Source of the DNA: Liolophura sinensis
Lineage: Eukaryota > Mollusca > Polyplacophora > Chitonida > Chitonidae
Length of the DNA stretch: 64,000 nucleotides
Reading direction: 5' to 3'
NCBI RefSeq assembly: GCF_032854445.1
Contig: NC_088295.1
Coordinates: 29,191,385 to 29,255,384 of the forward strand
Under the pieces are notes generated by a model. The model was not told the DNA's origin. It made no database searches and saw only the letters and a list, made by a program, of their open reading frames with translations. The position numbers were made by a program, and so were the translations under genes. Shown in pieces: positions 10,021 through 21,790 of the stretch; position 1 is the stretch's first letter; every line of letters starts with the position of its first letter.

Positions 10021-11550
10021 GTATGTCAACAACGTGGAATCCAGCAAACCCGAAGACCGACAGCATTTTGCTCTGCATACCACAGCTTACTGACAAACCC
10101 CTATTACTTTAATTTACTGATAAAAATAACTGTTAACTTTAGAATTTTCAAAATACATCTAACGCATCGACTTGCGTTGTTTTTATCAACGTAACAACAA
10201 TGTGGTCAACGTATATTCAAAACTACTACACAGTTAACCCGTAAACTTTATTACAGTCGTCACTCTTCTAAATTTCACATCTCACATGTCCATGCACAAC
10301 TTACAGTCAGATTGCCAGGGGTAGCTGACTCCATAAAAACTACGTATCTCTCCTCCGGGTTATTTAAAGACGCGTTACACATTATATTAATGTGTAGCTG
10401 ACCTTCGTTAAGAGCACCCTAAATGAAAGTTAGAAATGTTTTTTACGTCGTGCTCGGTGGGCAGTCCAACAGATAACACGGCACATGTCGCGGACATCAC
10501 GTTCACCTCCCAGTTAAACTTCAGTTCACATCTGTAAAATTTACCACTAAATTTTCATTTTTATCTTCCTTAAATGATATCATTGCTTTTCTTTTATAAA
10601 TTCAAAATATTTTTTATCTTTGCCACCTGCATTATTAGTGCTTCTGGAAATCATTCCGTATAAGATCATAGGCTATGAGGATACTTTTTGACATTGTTAA
10701 AGAAAACACTACAAATGTTTTGTTTCATTCTTCTAGTGTACATTAACGCACGGGATTGTAAAAACACAAATGAAACAAAGTTCAAATATTATTAATTTCA
10801 GTTTGTTCTCTTAAATTTACTAAAATTTTCGAAATATATTTAAAATTAAAAAAATAAATCCTGTTTTCCATTATAAAAATTTATTTGTTTAAGTGGTATA
10901 CCCAAAAAATTTCTGTGAAATATAGAGAAAAGTATTTCCTAATTTCGCTGGTTTAAAAATTCTGTGGTGGAGCTCTTAAGACGATCAAAATATTTGGCGC
11001 CATTGTCTTATTTTTGATAAATAAAGAAGGGCGTTTTTGAGAGAATTTGTAGTGTTGAACTATTTGTACGACCGTGTAGAATCTACATTTCCGGTAATTA
11101 CTAGTCTGGCTTCTAATTGCTTTCCCTGCAAATAATATTTTTCAAATCAATTGTTCTAGGCCCTTTGTCTATTGTTCCCTAATAAGAGGCAATATTAAAA
11201 GTTTGTATTTTCCAGGAATTATTCAAACAAAATGCATTTGCGACTCGTGCCAACGGGAGTTCCAAGAATTCAAACGTCTTTGTGTAAAAACTGTAAGAGT
11301 TCAAGGAACGCATGGTGCCAGAGTATTTTGAAAATCTTGACATTTGAAGTTGGTAGTTCGGGCAACGCGTGATTTTGTAAAATTGACACCTGTTCACTAA
11401 ACACATTGTAATGGACTGACTACCAAAGCTACATAGCCTAGTAGCGCTACCTATATATCATCCGTATTTATCTAACGTGTTCATAGGTCTTCCATTGGAA
11501 TGGCACAGCATAAACTGACACTAAAAAAGCTCTGCAGTGCTTTCAGCTGC
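10021..11550. other. No recognised gene
   Basis: AT-rich, no recognised frame or repeat. If the island to the left is a first exon this would be intron. Confidence 0.5.
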
Positions 11551-11555
11551 AGCGG

Positions 11556-11590
<35 letters not shown>
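11556..11590. repeat. (CA)n microsatellite
   Basis: An uninterrupted run of AC dinucleotides of about 35 bases, followed by ATATGTATGTACATA. Confidence 0.95.
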
Positions 11591-11592
<2 letters not shown>

Positions 11593-14560
11593 GTATGTAC
11601 ATAACATTAAGACATTTTTGTCGTTATACAAACGATTTACAGAAGCTAAAAGCAGCAACGTTATTTATCGTTAGCTATAAATATAATTTTACTTTGACAG
11701 AAAAAGTGTAAAATCAGGAATAGTTTTTCGACATATGTTTTATGACGAACATAAATGAAAAAAGAATATGCATATGAAATAATACGTTGCACAGACATTG
11801 AAAATCCGGCAACTTTTCTTTATGAACAGTTGTTAGCATAGGGCTTATGTCCTGTTTACAAATTTAAATGACCCAGATTATTAAATAAGCTTTCAATTCC
11901 TCGTCATTTACAGTATATCTGTTATGTCAGGCCACAATCACGTTTTCAGGTGTCTGAAGTCAGTGGTTTGGAAGAGACGAACTTCACTGCTGCTCATCTT
12001 TGAACGCCAATGATGATATTTTATCACCTAATGTTTGTTTAGGAAGATGGAAAAAATCCAAATATCTGAATTTATTTGTGAATTTTATGATAGATTAACT
12101 AAGAAGAAAGTGCACGATGTAAATTTAATTTATTTTTACAATGATGTGTAACAAAGATCACAAAACTGGTATACACGTATGTATGACGTTTTCACAGACT
12201 GGTATACTAATATACACGTGGAAATAATTACTCAAAAGGCGCAACTGAAACGCTGGTTTTTCATTATAAACATGTCAAGAACATCTACTATCTATTTGCG
12301 ATATTCCTGAAATCTACCGGGAACATGGACGATTTAATGTGTTTTAATTTACGTATGCATTCTTTATGTGTTTTGAAGCTGTAAAAGTTTGTTTTGGATT
12401 TTCCTCTAGTACGTATTTTGACCGGATGTGTTGTTGTAAAAATGGAAAACATTTTGTAACATAATAAATCTTTTTTTTTTTACATTTTCAGTCTAATGCA
12501 ATAACATATGGTGTGAATAAGCATGCCATGTACCTCAAAGCATTTAATGCATCATGATGCAGGGCAAAACTCATTTATTGCTGCTATGTATTAAAACCTC
12601 AAAAGTTATGTTTCATACATCTGTAAAAGTAAAACTTGAAGCGAATAGCCTAAATGTATATTTTCTTTTGAGTTTCTTTAAAATACCTCTGTTTTATTGG
12701 TACGAAAAACATAAAGTACTAGTGTGGATTATATTTTGTCACAGTATAAACGACAGGACATGATGATTTTCCCCTAATGTGAACTTGGTTCTAAATGAAG
12801 AGTATGAGATGAAGTGTTGAAAAATATCCTTGCAATGATGTATAAAAACGCTTCTTAGAATTAAGTTTAAACGCTAACAGGTTCTCAAATATTGGATAAA
12901 ATTGATCATTCTTATTTTCGCAAAAGGGTATGACATATCACGGAGCGTCCTCTTCGCTCAAGTGGTGGAAGGATAATTTCCTAGCGCACGGTTTAGTGCA
13001 GTGAAAGTTTCCCTTGTCGTATCAAACAGTGACCGTATCAGTAGCAACCCGCCATCCGTACAAGCTGTAAGTGGTCTCTGTTCGGAAACCCAGCACCCGT
13101 TGTCCATGGTTTTTGTAAGGGCAGCAAATCGTGCCCCGGTTTACAGCCCTCACGTCAAGGCGACACCCGAGACGCTATGCCGCCTGTTATACACCCCACC
13201 CAATCACACCTCGGCAACTCGCGACGTGTGAAGTTGAACCGGATTCCGTTTTGTTCCTAGGTTAACCTTTTAATTGAACAAATAACCAAAAGCAGCAGAA
13301 GAAGGTGACAGATCGACGTGTTAGAGACCAGGCTTCATAACCAAAATAACACCAGAGTAAACAAAAATTAAAGACAGAGCGAACAGGGTAATCCGTCTAC
13401 AAACTTTCCCATCTGACGTCCTCCACCAGGCGCCATCTTTAATTTCGGGCACTTCTTCTTAAAATTGCTTTTCATGCGAAAACTCCGAAAATTTTTTACA
13501 TAGAATAATAAAATTAGGTAAAATTATAAAATTGGTTATTACAAACTATAATATTTAAATGATGTGGTGTATGATAAATAAATCTCTACCTAAATCAAAG
13601 CTGATAGAGGTTTGATGAATATTTTATGCAAGTGAAATTCTAGTTATGTTGGACTGTGATCAGAATATGAAAATGATTCATTTCCTAAACTGCACGGATG
13701 TGCGTACCTTCATAAAATAATTTTCCACAAAATATACATACATGTATGTGCATATGTCTACATATTAATTACCTAAACAAGCGCTTGTGTTATAAAAGTA
13801 TGTTTGATGTGGAAATATGACATGTTTTTTTACCTTTACATTAGTTTTACAGCCAGTGTTTAATTTACTATCAACACTTCAGTACAAAAATAGTCCAGAA
13901 TTCCTGCTTTTATTTGGAACATGACTGAGTGTGAGTTCACCAGCTTATATGGCTGTCTATATAAAACATTTCCTTAGTTCACAAATGCCAGAGCAACGAA
14001 AATTCACCTGTAGAGCTTAAGCCATATGTCAAAACAGGCTGGAGTACGGTTGTGTCCTGTGATAGTATAGAGTCAAACACTGCAGATTTTACCAGGTGAA
14101 ACTAGGAAATAATATATAGAAAAAGCGTATGTAAATGGAAAGACATGGCAGCAATCCGAGGATAGTGTTTCTGACTTAGCTGAACATCATTTTCCTTGTT
14201 GTTTCTGTTTATGATTGACCACGAGGTAGAGCTGGAAATTTCGATGGTGGAAACTGGTCGCGTGTTAAATTCGGAAATGACTTCAGGATACTGTTTTAAA
14301 CTACGCAGTGCCACTATCTTATCAATTAAATTCGGTTCAATTAAATATCAATTTAACACATCAGGCATAATAATATATAATTGTCGTGCAACTTCGCGAA
14401 GCGAGTGGTTGTGGATGTATAAGCTTTGGTGTGAAGCAAGCTTTCAATCAACATGAATTAAAAGTCGAATTTAAGATCTAAATTACATTTTTCTATAGTT
14501 GCTGCAAATTTGAAAACATGTCGTCATTGAAACTTACTGTCTGCTTTACCTACATATGCA
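11591..14560. other. No recognised gene
   Basis: Mostly AT-rich. A richer patch at about 12940-13250 has a 76-codon plus-strand frame without recognised domains. It may be an old repeat or an exon remnant. Nothing else was assigned. Confidence 0.45.
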
Positions 14561-14658
14561 TGTTATACTAATTTGTTTTGCATGTATATCAGAAGTGTTG
14601 TTAAGCAATGACAGACACGAACCATCCATTGTATTATCTCCATTCTTCTGTAATAGGG

Positions 14659-14877
14659 ACTTATTCTCCAATGTCGGTTTTGCCACATGTGCATAAATGT
14701 GATACCACGAAATTTAAAAACAGTAACATAAAGGAAATCTCCGATAAAATCCAAGATGTGTGAATAATAAGAACTTATTCTCCAATGTCGGTTTTGCCAC
14801 AGGTGCATAAATGTAATACCATGAAGTTTAAAAACAGTAACATGAAAGAAATCTCCGATAAAATCCAAGATGTGTGA
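14659..14877. repeat. Tandem duplication, 114-bp unit, two copies
   Basis: The block starting ACTTATTCTCCAATGTCGG at 14659 recurs at 14773 and runs through AAATCCAAGATGTGTGAA. The copies differ at about six positions over ~105 bases. Because 114 is 38 codons, a minus-strand frame (14958-14563, 131 codons) runs through both. Most of the differences change the encoded residue, which argues against a constrained protein. Confidence 0.9.
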
Positions 14878-14959
14878 AATTTGTTTTGCCAGACTATACT
14901 CGCAAATCGGCATGTTTTGTGCAAGTAGCGGAAGGGTTATATGCATCCTTCTGATCACA

Positions 14960-17900
14960 ATCGTGGCAAGTTCAGGAACATTCCAAGGAGGTTCATCTTT
15001 ATAGCTGCATAATATCTGAAATTTAGTATCACCAACATTAGTACACAGCTCAAAATATTTTCTGCACCATGTCTTCCCCTTTATATCTGATGCCGTATAT
15101 AGTGTAGCTCAGTGACGTTGCGGACAGTTGTTTGTGAATTAAACTGAATACTTTTTGCAGACATTGGTCTGACATTTAACGATATTTCTAGTTTGTTCTC
15201 TGTTCGAACAAGTACTGAATAGTTTTTCCAAAAATAAATATGAAGGATAAAGACACCTTGACTTGAAAATTTTCTCGGTCCAAAAGTACAATATCGTTCA
15301 TTTAAAGTCTCCTTCAAACCGTAATGATCTGTCTGTTATCTGGTGATATTTTCCATTATAATATGGTAATATGTAAAATGTATCTTGTGAATGATTAATA
15401 TGTTGTTTAAACAACTTACCACAGTTGATCAGTTTCTTAGAATATGACCTGAGCCAGCTTGCAAAATAAAACTTTGAGACAATATCAGTCTATATGGGAT
15501 AAATAAGAATATAGTTTACTATGAACAGATAAATACATGCAGATAGTTCAGATACACTCTATCTGTGTGTGGGTTAGTTCTGACCTTTTTATTTGCATTA
15601 TTCATCTTTTAACTAATATTGCAGACAAAATGGTTGTTGTTGGGGGAAAGGGTTATCCAGCCATTAACTTTTTATTTCTTTGGTGAAAAGCTATAAATTT
15701 GCAGCGTCGATCAAATATTCAATTATAAAAGAAAAAATTTTTAAGGAATGAGGATTACTTAACTAACACTTAAACATTTTTTGAAAAGGAGTTTTACATT
15801 ATACGTCTGGGTCCTTCACGAAGTTCTTTTCCTGTCCTATTCCCTGGGCATTTTATTATTCGGGATTTGGGATGTCATTTTAATGAGAAGACAAGTGTTA
15901 TAGCTGCTTGCTGGCTTTAGCCCGATAAGGGGGCTTAACTTTGCTCGTGTAGGACAGTGCAAGACTTTCGGGGTGTGCAACTTTGTATGCGTGCTTACTT
16001 TGCGATTTGTGGCTAGATTACCGGTGTGTAGCAATGGTCACGCATCACACACAAATCTTGCCCAGAAAAATGTTTCTCTTCAAAGGTGGGCAAGAGGAGG
16101 GCAAACGGAAAGACTGCTCGTTAATAAAAGGTTGGCGTTTAGCATACAGACGATGCAATACCTGTAATCCACAGGAATCTTCTCTTGATGCTTGTCCAAC
16201 ACTTGTAGCTTTATACAGCTCCTATATTTGTTTGTTTCAAGCTTAAGCTGGCTCAATTGGACTCCGATAAAATAAAAAGATTGATGTAGGGGTTTTAGCA
16301 CCAGAAGTCAAAGCTACAGACCTGCATCAAAAGACCTGTAGCTGTGTGATCCTTATCGTTATTTAGTCTTTATTTTTGTCCACGAAATGTGAAATTTGGA
16401 ACTTATTGCGCTACAAAAACATTAAGGCGAAGAACAGTTTGATATTTAGTCGTTCTTCCCAAACTAATTTTTATGTGCTCAGTTATAAATTTATGAATTT
16501 TAAAGTAGACCGGTGGCATTTTGTTAGGTGCTATTAATTGAAACTCATTGGTACATACAATGTTAAAAGTTAATAACTCATAAACTGAAGGAAAATTAAA
16601 TAGGATAATAAAACTTTTAAAATGGTGGACTTTTTTCAAGTTGCAAAGCGCTAAAACTAAGAGTTAACATGATGCTTTCTTGATGCAGTATTGAACCCAA
16701 GCAGGTAGAAGAAACTGTTTTGCATTTTGTGTATGTTTAGGAGAAGAATAGGTTGGGTTGTGCTGTCAGCGTCGGTGTATTTTATGTAAATAATTGAATT
16801 CCAGGAAGGAAAATTCGCTAAATTCTTTAAGGGCCTGAAAATATTCAAGACATGAGAAGGTAATGGCTGAATGTTGAAGCTAAATGTCCATAGGGCAACA
16901 TAGATTTTACTTCGAAGGATCTCAACGCACTAAACAATATTTGTTGTCTGCCCATTTCTTATTTGCGATCTGGAAAGTCACAGTATATTACTTGTGCTCT
17001 ACTCCCATGATGTCTCTAACATATAACTTTCTTTGCGAGCGGGAGTTTAATCATTTTTATTTTCTGATGCTTTTACCTGACTGGAAGGCCTTGGACCTTT
17101 TGGTTACTATAGCCTCAGCATACCCAACATAGCTTAACTATTACACAACCAAGGCCTTGTGGGTTTTAAACAGAAAAAATATACGTAAGACATGGGGTAT
17201 AATAGGTATTATGTCAACAAAGGCGTAACCGTGTGATTTTTGACCACCCTGAGGTTCAGGGCTTGCACAGGTGTCAGTTTGTAACAGTTGTGTGAGAAAA
17301 TGTTCAGATTGCGAATTTGTGGTGTGTAACCAGGGAGGAAGCTATTCCGACAACAGCAAATTATATAGATGTTGTAATAATTCGAACTGTATGGACCTAC
17401 AAACGTAAGTTCAGACTGACCGATTTAAAAGAAATGTTGAACTTAATATGATGTTAAACTTTCTAAGTTGACATTCGCAGTGTCGTGTGAAAAGTGTGTA
17501 AATGTTGTAAATTACATAATATTAGTCTGATGTTTAAACCTGTTTAATCCAATGGAATATTATAAAATATCATGTAAATATCAGAAAAGTGGTGGTGCAT
17601 TTCTCCGACACTGTGTAAAATTCACAGTAGTGTATTAGACAGGCTGTCCGTCTCATTATCTAGATTGTGAGTATATGTTAACGTGTTTGTCACCTCACCA
17701 AAATGTTGAGTTTGGAGGAGACTTTTTGTGAAATGTGGAAATAGTGAGGATGTTCGCTTTTTCCAGTGGCTGTACATGAAGCATTTCAGGAAATACGTAT
17801 TATGAAGTTTTCAGTTAGGGACGATTTCAAATGATTTGCGAACATAAAAAGTGTCTTCATTTTCCTACCACCTTAAGCTGTTTTCCGCAATATTATTGGT

Positions 17901-18270
17901 CGTGACTGGACAATAGGGAAATCGTACCCGGACACAGATAGGGCCGTACACACTCACCCTGTAGAATACTGCACAACGCCTTAGCTAAACTCACTCACGC
18001 ATTGTCTGTTAATGCTTTCTACCCAGAGTTCATGGTAACCCTGTACTGTATAGTCAAATGCCAAACCTTCCTCGAGAACTGCAATTTAGACGTAGTAATT
18101 GTATTTTGACCACATGAAAAACTCAGTGTTTGGGTGAGAAAAAGAACGATTTTGTCTTTGTTGCTCTCCGACACATTGGTGAATCGCGTTTCTCTTAATT
18201 TAATTTAACACACACATCTATGGTCTCGCTCTGATACATTACTCGTCAACAACACATAGCCTAAAGAATA
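14960..18270. other. No recognised gene
   Basis: AT-rich. Only short frames without domain features were seen on either strand. Confidence 0.5.
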
Positions 18271-18272
18271 TT

Positions 18273-18348
18273 TCAGATGAAGGATGATATATGTATATAA
18301 TGGCTACCCATGGAAATGGGCAGCCATTATATACATATCCTCTTCTGA
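18273..18348. repeat. Long hairpin (22-bp stem, 6-nt loop)
   Basis: The arms 18289-18310 and 18317-18338 pair over 22 bases with one A/C mismatch (18306 against 18321). They close on the loop TGGAAA. Below, TCAGA (18273-18277) pairs with TCTGA (18344-18348) across an imperfect region. It could be a small foldback element, a precursor-like RNA hairpin or a palindrome scar. Confidence 0.8.
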
Positions 18349-18467
18349 GGATTAGTTCTTCGAAGTTACAATCAGGATTTATTTAGCTTCGTCTGGTTTT
18401 AGCATTGTTAGTTAAACACTGTGTAAGTGTTTCAATTTGTGAGATTTTTTCACTTTTATCAGGTGGA

Positions 18468-18512
18468 GGAAACCGGAGTGTCTGGAGTAAGCCGTTGACC
18501 TTCCGATAACTG
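18468..18512 (-). mobile_element. SINE core fragment, V-SINE-like
   Basis: GGTGGAGGAAACCGGAGTGT followed by CTGGAGTAAGCCGTTGACC resembles the GGAGGAAACCGGGCAGAG..CC core of the V-SINEs here, but in a variant form. No head or tail is visible. Confidence 0.4.
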
Positions 18513-18929
18513 TAAAAAAAACTGTGTAACTGTAAAAATACCTGTGGAAAATGCGCAGCAAAATTACGTCATCATTTCAACTTTTCCTCTGCCACCCAAC
18601 ACTGTCTTTGATGAATGAAAAAATACTGGAGATTATTTGAATTTAACTGTACAGGGTCTGCTCGTTAAACTGATCGGAACAATAGTTTGATCGTGTTAGG
18701 CGTGCGATTACAATGTGACATGGGGATTTCTCGTCCCATCCATTCTGTCATGTATCTTTGCGTATATCAGTCGTCAATTAAAATGAATTAGGACGAAATG
18801 CTGCCAAGAGAAGCAGTCAACAGTTTACAATGATGTTTGAAAGGCGCAAGGAATGTTCAAAGCGATTTGAATGAAAGAAATCAGTATTCAAATCGTGTAC
18901 CATACTAGTATATAAGTTAATGTATGTAT

Positions 18930-19020
18930 CTCAGTGACACTTTGATTGCAACTGTTCATATATCACACGTGGTGATCTGGTTCAGTCCCTAGCCTCGGGC
19001 TAAACGGAATGAGACACAAT
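18930..19020 (+). repeat. Unclassified interspersed repeat, 5' fragment
   Basis: ATTGCAACTGTTCATATATC at 18945-18964 and the later GGGCTAAACGGAATGAGACACA match the 43167-43245 part of the fullest copy (same ATTGCAACTGTTCATATATC, then GGATTAAACGAAATTAAACACA). Confidence 0.5.
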
Positions 19021-19021
19021 T

Positions 19022-19066
19022 TTGAGTGAGTGAGTGCTTGGGGTCTAACGTCGTACTTAATATGAC
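19022..19066 (-). mobile_element. SINE tail fragment (family with GAGTGAGTGAGTGCTTGGGG)
   Basis: GAGTGAGTGAGTGCTTGGGG then TCTAACGTCGTACTTAATATG is the reverse complement of the tail at 42030-42058, so it lies on minus. It is cut off where the next SINE begins, so the two are nested or the first was truncated on insertion. Confidence 0.7.
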
Positions 19067-19067
19067 G

Positions 19068-19333
19068 TTTGTTTGTTTGATTGGTGTTTTACGCCGTACT
19101 CAAGAATATTTCACTTATACGACGGCGGCCAGCATTATGGTGGATGGAAACCGGGCACAGCCTGGGGGAAGTTGTATTGTCAACCAGTTGTTGCACTATC
19201 CCCTTAATGCTGAACGCCAAGCGAGGAAGTTACAACTTCCTGTTTTAAAGTCTTAAGTGTGACCCAACCCAGGAGTGACCCTGGATCTACCGTCTCACGA
19301 AGCTGACGCTCTACCAACTGTGCTATCGGGGCC
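19068..19333 (-). mobile_element. Chimeric SINE: V-SINE tail with a different tRNA head
   Basis: The plus strand starts with the standard tail and core (TGGTGTTTTACGCCGTACTC, ACGGCGGCCAGCATTATGG, GAAACCGGGCACAGCC). It then leaves the usual V-SINE sequence for a body with GCGAGGAAGTTACAACTTCC. It ends in a different head: on minus, GGCCCCGATAGCACAGTTGG then TAGAGCGTCAGCTTCG. Box A is TAGCACAGTTGG and box B (TAGATCCAGG) is decayed. It shares its 3' part with the other SINEs but has an unrelated 5' part. Confidence 0.8.
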
Positions 19334-19339
19334 GGCAAC

Positions 19340-21340
19340 ACAATTCTGAAGCAGAGCACTAAAAATCCGCTGGCTCTGTCCATATATACTTTCAAGAGAA
19401 TTATACTCATTGTAAAAGTTAATAAACTTAAGAGTCCAAGCGGCATGTGAGCTTGCATATCTGGTCCATCTTGGAGAATTCACTTTGTATGTCATCTTCA
19501 GTACCAGAAAGGTGACCAGATCTCAATTTTGTCAGCTACATCGTGTTGGAGGCGAGAATAGTTCATAGAACTCATGATTGGATAATGGCGTCTGGTGGGA
19601 AATATTTTACTTCTCTGAATTAGATCAGGCAAATTGTCCACAGCCATTTCCTAATCGAGTTCGAAACAGGTAACTATGACTGTATCTGGCCACTAATACT
19701 TTTGTCATTACCCTAAAATCAACAATAAGAAAACCGGAAAATGGACTGATGTATAACGTCAGTGGATTATGACAGCCTTTTGTGCTATCTACCGGTAATA
19801 ATCGAGGGTTGCACCCTTTTGGTTATTGAACATCTGTTATTTACAAATAAAAAGTGGCTTTAAGTGAAGATTAATCGCTGGACTTTGATCCTATTGACTG
19901 ACTAAAATAATGTTAAGTTTGTCTCATCATGTAATTAATAGCGCTGCAGTATTGTCTATAGTACAACACCTCAGAGTTGGATACGGCAAATGCAGAAAGT
20001 AATGACCGTTGAATGTTGTAGAAGGTTTTCAGAAAAGCCATCACCGCTTTGTACAAACAAGTGATTTTTCTATTTATGCTCTACCCGGCTTGTTTAACTA
20101 TGGCCACAATGTTTGAACATATATAAGGTAGCTGGCCGCCTGGCGTCTGTGTTCTGTATACATTTATTGAAATAAGATGTTCAGAGCGGCCATGTTGACA
20201 CGGCAGTTCCTGGTCACTTGCTCAATGGGAGAACTCGACATGACTCCACTCTCAGTCCTAATGCTAATATGCATATATTTTAAGATATTTCTAGCGTAAA
20301 ACTCACAATTTTACCAAAAGCTGTAACGTTTGATGGCGTTGCAGATTAGTACATAGAAAGTCGCTGGCTTAAACAAAATTTTGCTTAAATTAACCGAGGG
20401 CTTCAACCAACCGCGTCAGACCTTATGGGCAATGGGTAGTCTCTTTATAAATAAGCGCATTAATGCATCAGTGAAAATCGTGGTTGTCATTTCAACAACG
20501 TGTCGCAGCAAGGAAACCAATCCACCAATTTGATCTCGAGTATTAAGTTATATCTAGGTCTAAATTTTCTGCCACATTGGAATCAGCTAATATACCTTGA
20601 AGGATACTACGCATGGTTGTTTCATTTCGTCACCCAGTGTTAGGTGATTGTCTAAGGATCCCTCAGCACATATATATGTAATAATTTTTGATTATTAATG
20701 TGAGTTTTTAAATCACACTGTGTACATTTAGCATTAATTCTGTATTCTGTGTAGATGAATAATCTACTGAAATAATGACTTATGACTTGTAGGGAGATTT
20801 GCTTTTGACACCTAATTGTATCCTCTGACCACGTGGATAACATAAATAGTACGTTCTAATGAGGTCACGTGCGTGTTTGAGTGGCTTTTATGCACTGCAC
20901 ACAAGCGTGTACCTGGAGAGCTGTGTCTGTTGGGTTACAGGTGCCCGTTAAGACAGAGGCTGACTTTGTCTCGGTGACGGCCCTCAAATATGTGTCAGGT
21001 ATATAGTGACAAGTTAGATGGGCACGAGGTTCAGATCCGACAAAGCGGCTTGGCATCCCTCTGATTGGATAAATTTACTCGGAGGAAGAGGTTTTGTCAA
21101 GTTTGAGATACAATGGTTATTGACTAAGTAAAATACTTTTGAGAATAGGCAACAAAATGACAAATATATCAAACTCAACAAAAATACAATGTGATATATT
21201 TTGTTTTGGCATACTCGGCATTAAATGAAACACAAGTGAATAGATTTCTGGTTTTGCCGTTAGTTTATACGTTTATAAAGGGATGGAGAGCATTTAAATA
21301 TTTTTCTAGCGGATCTAGCAGGTCGTACAAAATATGAGCC
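19340..21340. other. No recognised gene
   Basis: AT-rich, with short frames only. A TATATAAGG at 20120-20128 is followed by a short richer stretch, but no supported frame or other motif follows. Confidence 0.45.
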
Positions 21341-21349
21341 GGGTCTAAT

Positions 21350-21790
21350 TTGAAGTGATACACGGTTTGAATACTGATTTCACTCAGTCACCTAAAACAT
21401 ACCTTGCATCTTTCCAATATCATTGAAGACTGTTGACTGCTTCTCTTTGTATGATTTCGTTTGCGGAATGGTCCATCTTGGTTGACGGCTGGTGTACGAA
21501 TGTCTGTTTCGACGCATGGATTGATAACACAGTATTCTGAGTGATTCTAGACCAGTGCTATCCAGTAAATTGCAATTAGCATCACTGCATTTTTTTTTTA
21601 TCTATTTCGGCTTAAACTATGGTTTTAGGGGGGATTTGCTTCTAGTTAAACATTGACGTGAACATTTGGAATAAAGCCCTAAGTGAGATAAACTGACAGA
21701 AGGCCGTATTTCACCGGTTACGTGTGACCGCTTGTCGGCTATCACACTGTCGTTATTGCCTCTGGATTTACTCTCTATGCCGTATGTTTT
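21350..21790 (-). repeat. Unclassified interspersed repeat, long copy
   Basis: The left half (ACGGTTTGAATACTGATTTC, CATTGAAGACTG, TCTCTTTGTATGATT) matches 33841-34090. The right half (GTTAAACATTGACGTGAAC, GAATAAAGCCCTAAGTGAG, TTACGTGTGACC) matches 28811-28890 and 25215-25310. Its reverse complement matches 27165-27270, 37490-37605 and 43545-43620. No protein motif, terminal inverted repeat or tRNA-like head is evident. Strand is given relative to the 43150-43640 copy. Confidence 0.55.

Noticed and set aside
19204-19495. Minus-strand frames beginning IAQLVER-like
   Set aside because: This is the usual translation of a tRNA-like SINE head, not a gene. The same applies to 25523-25795.
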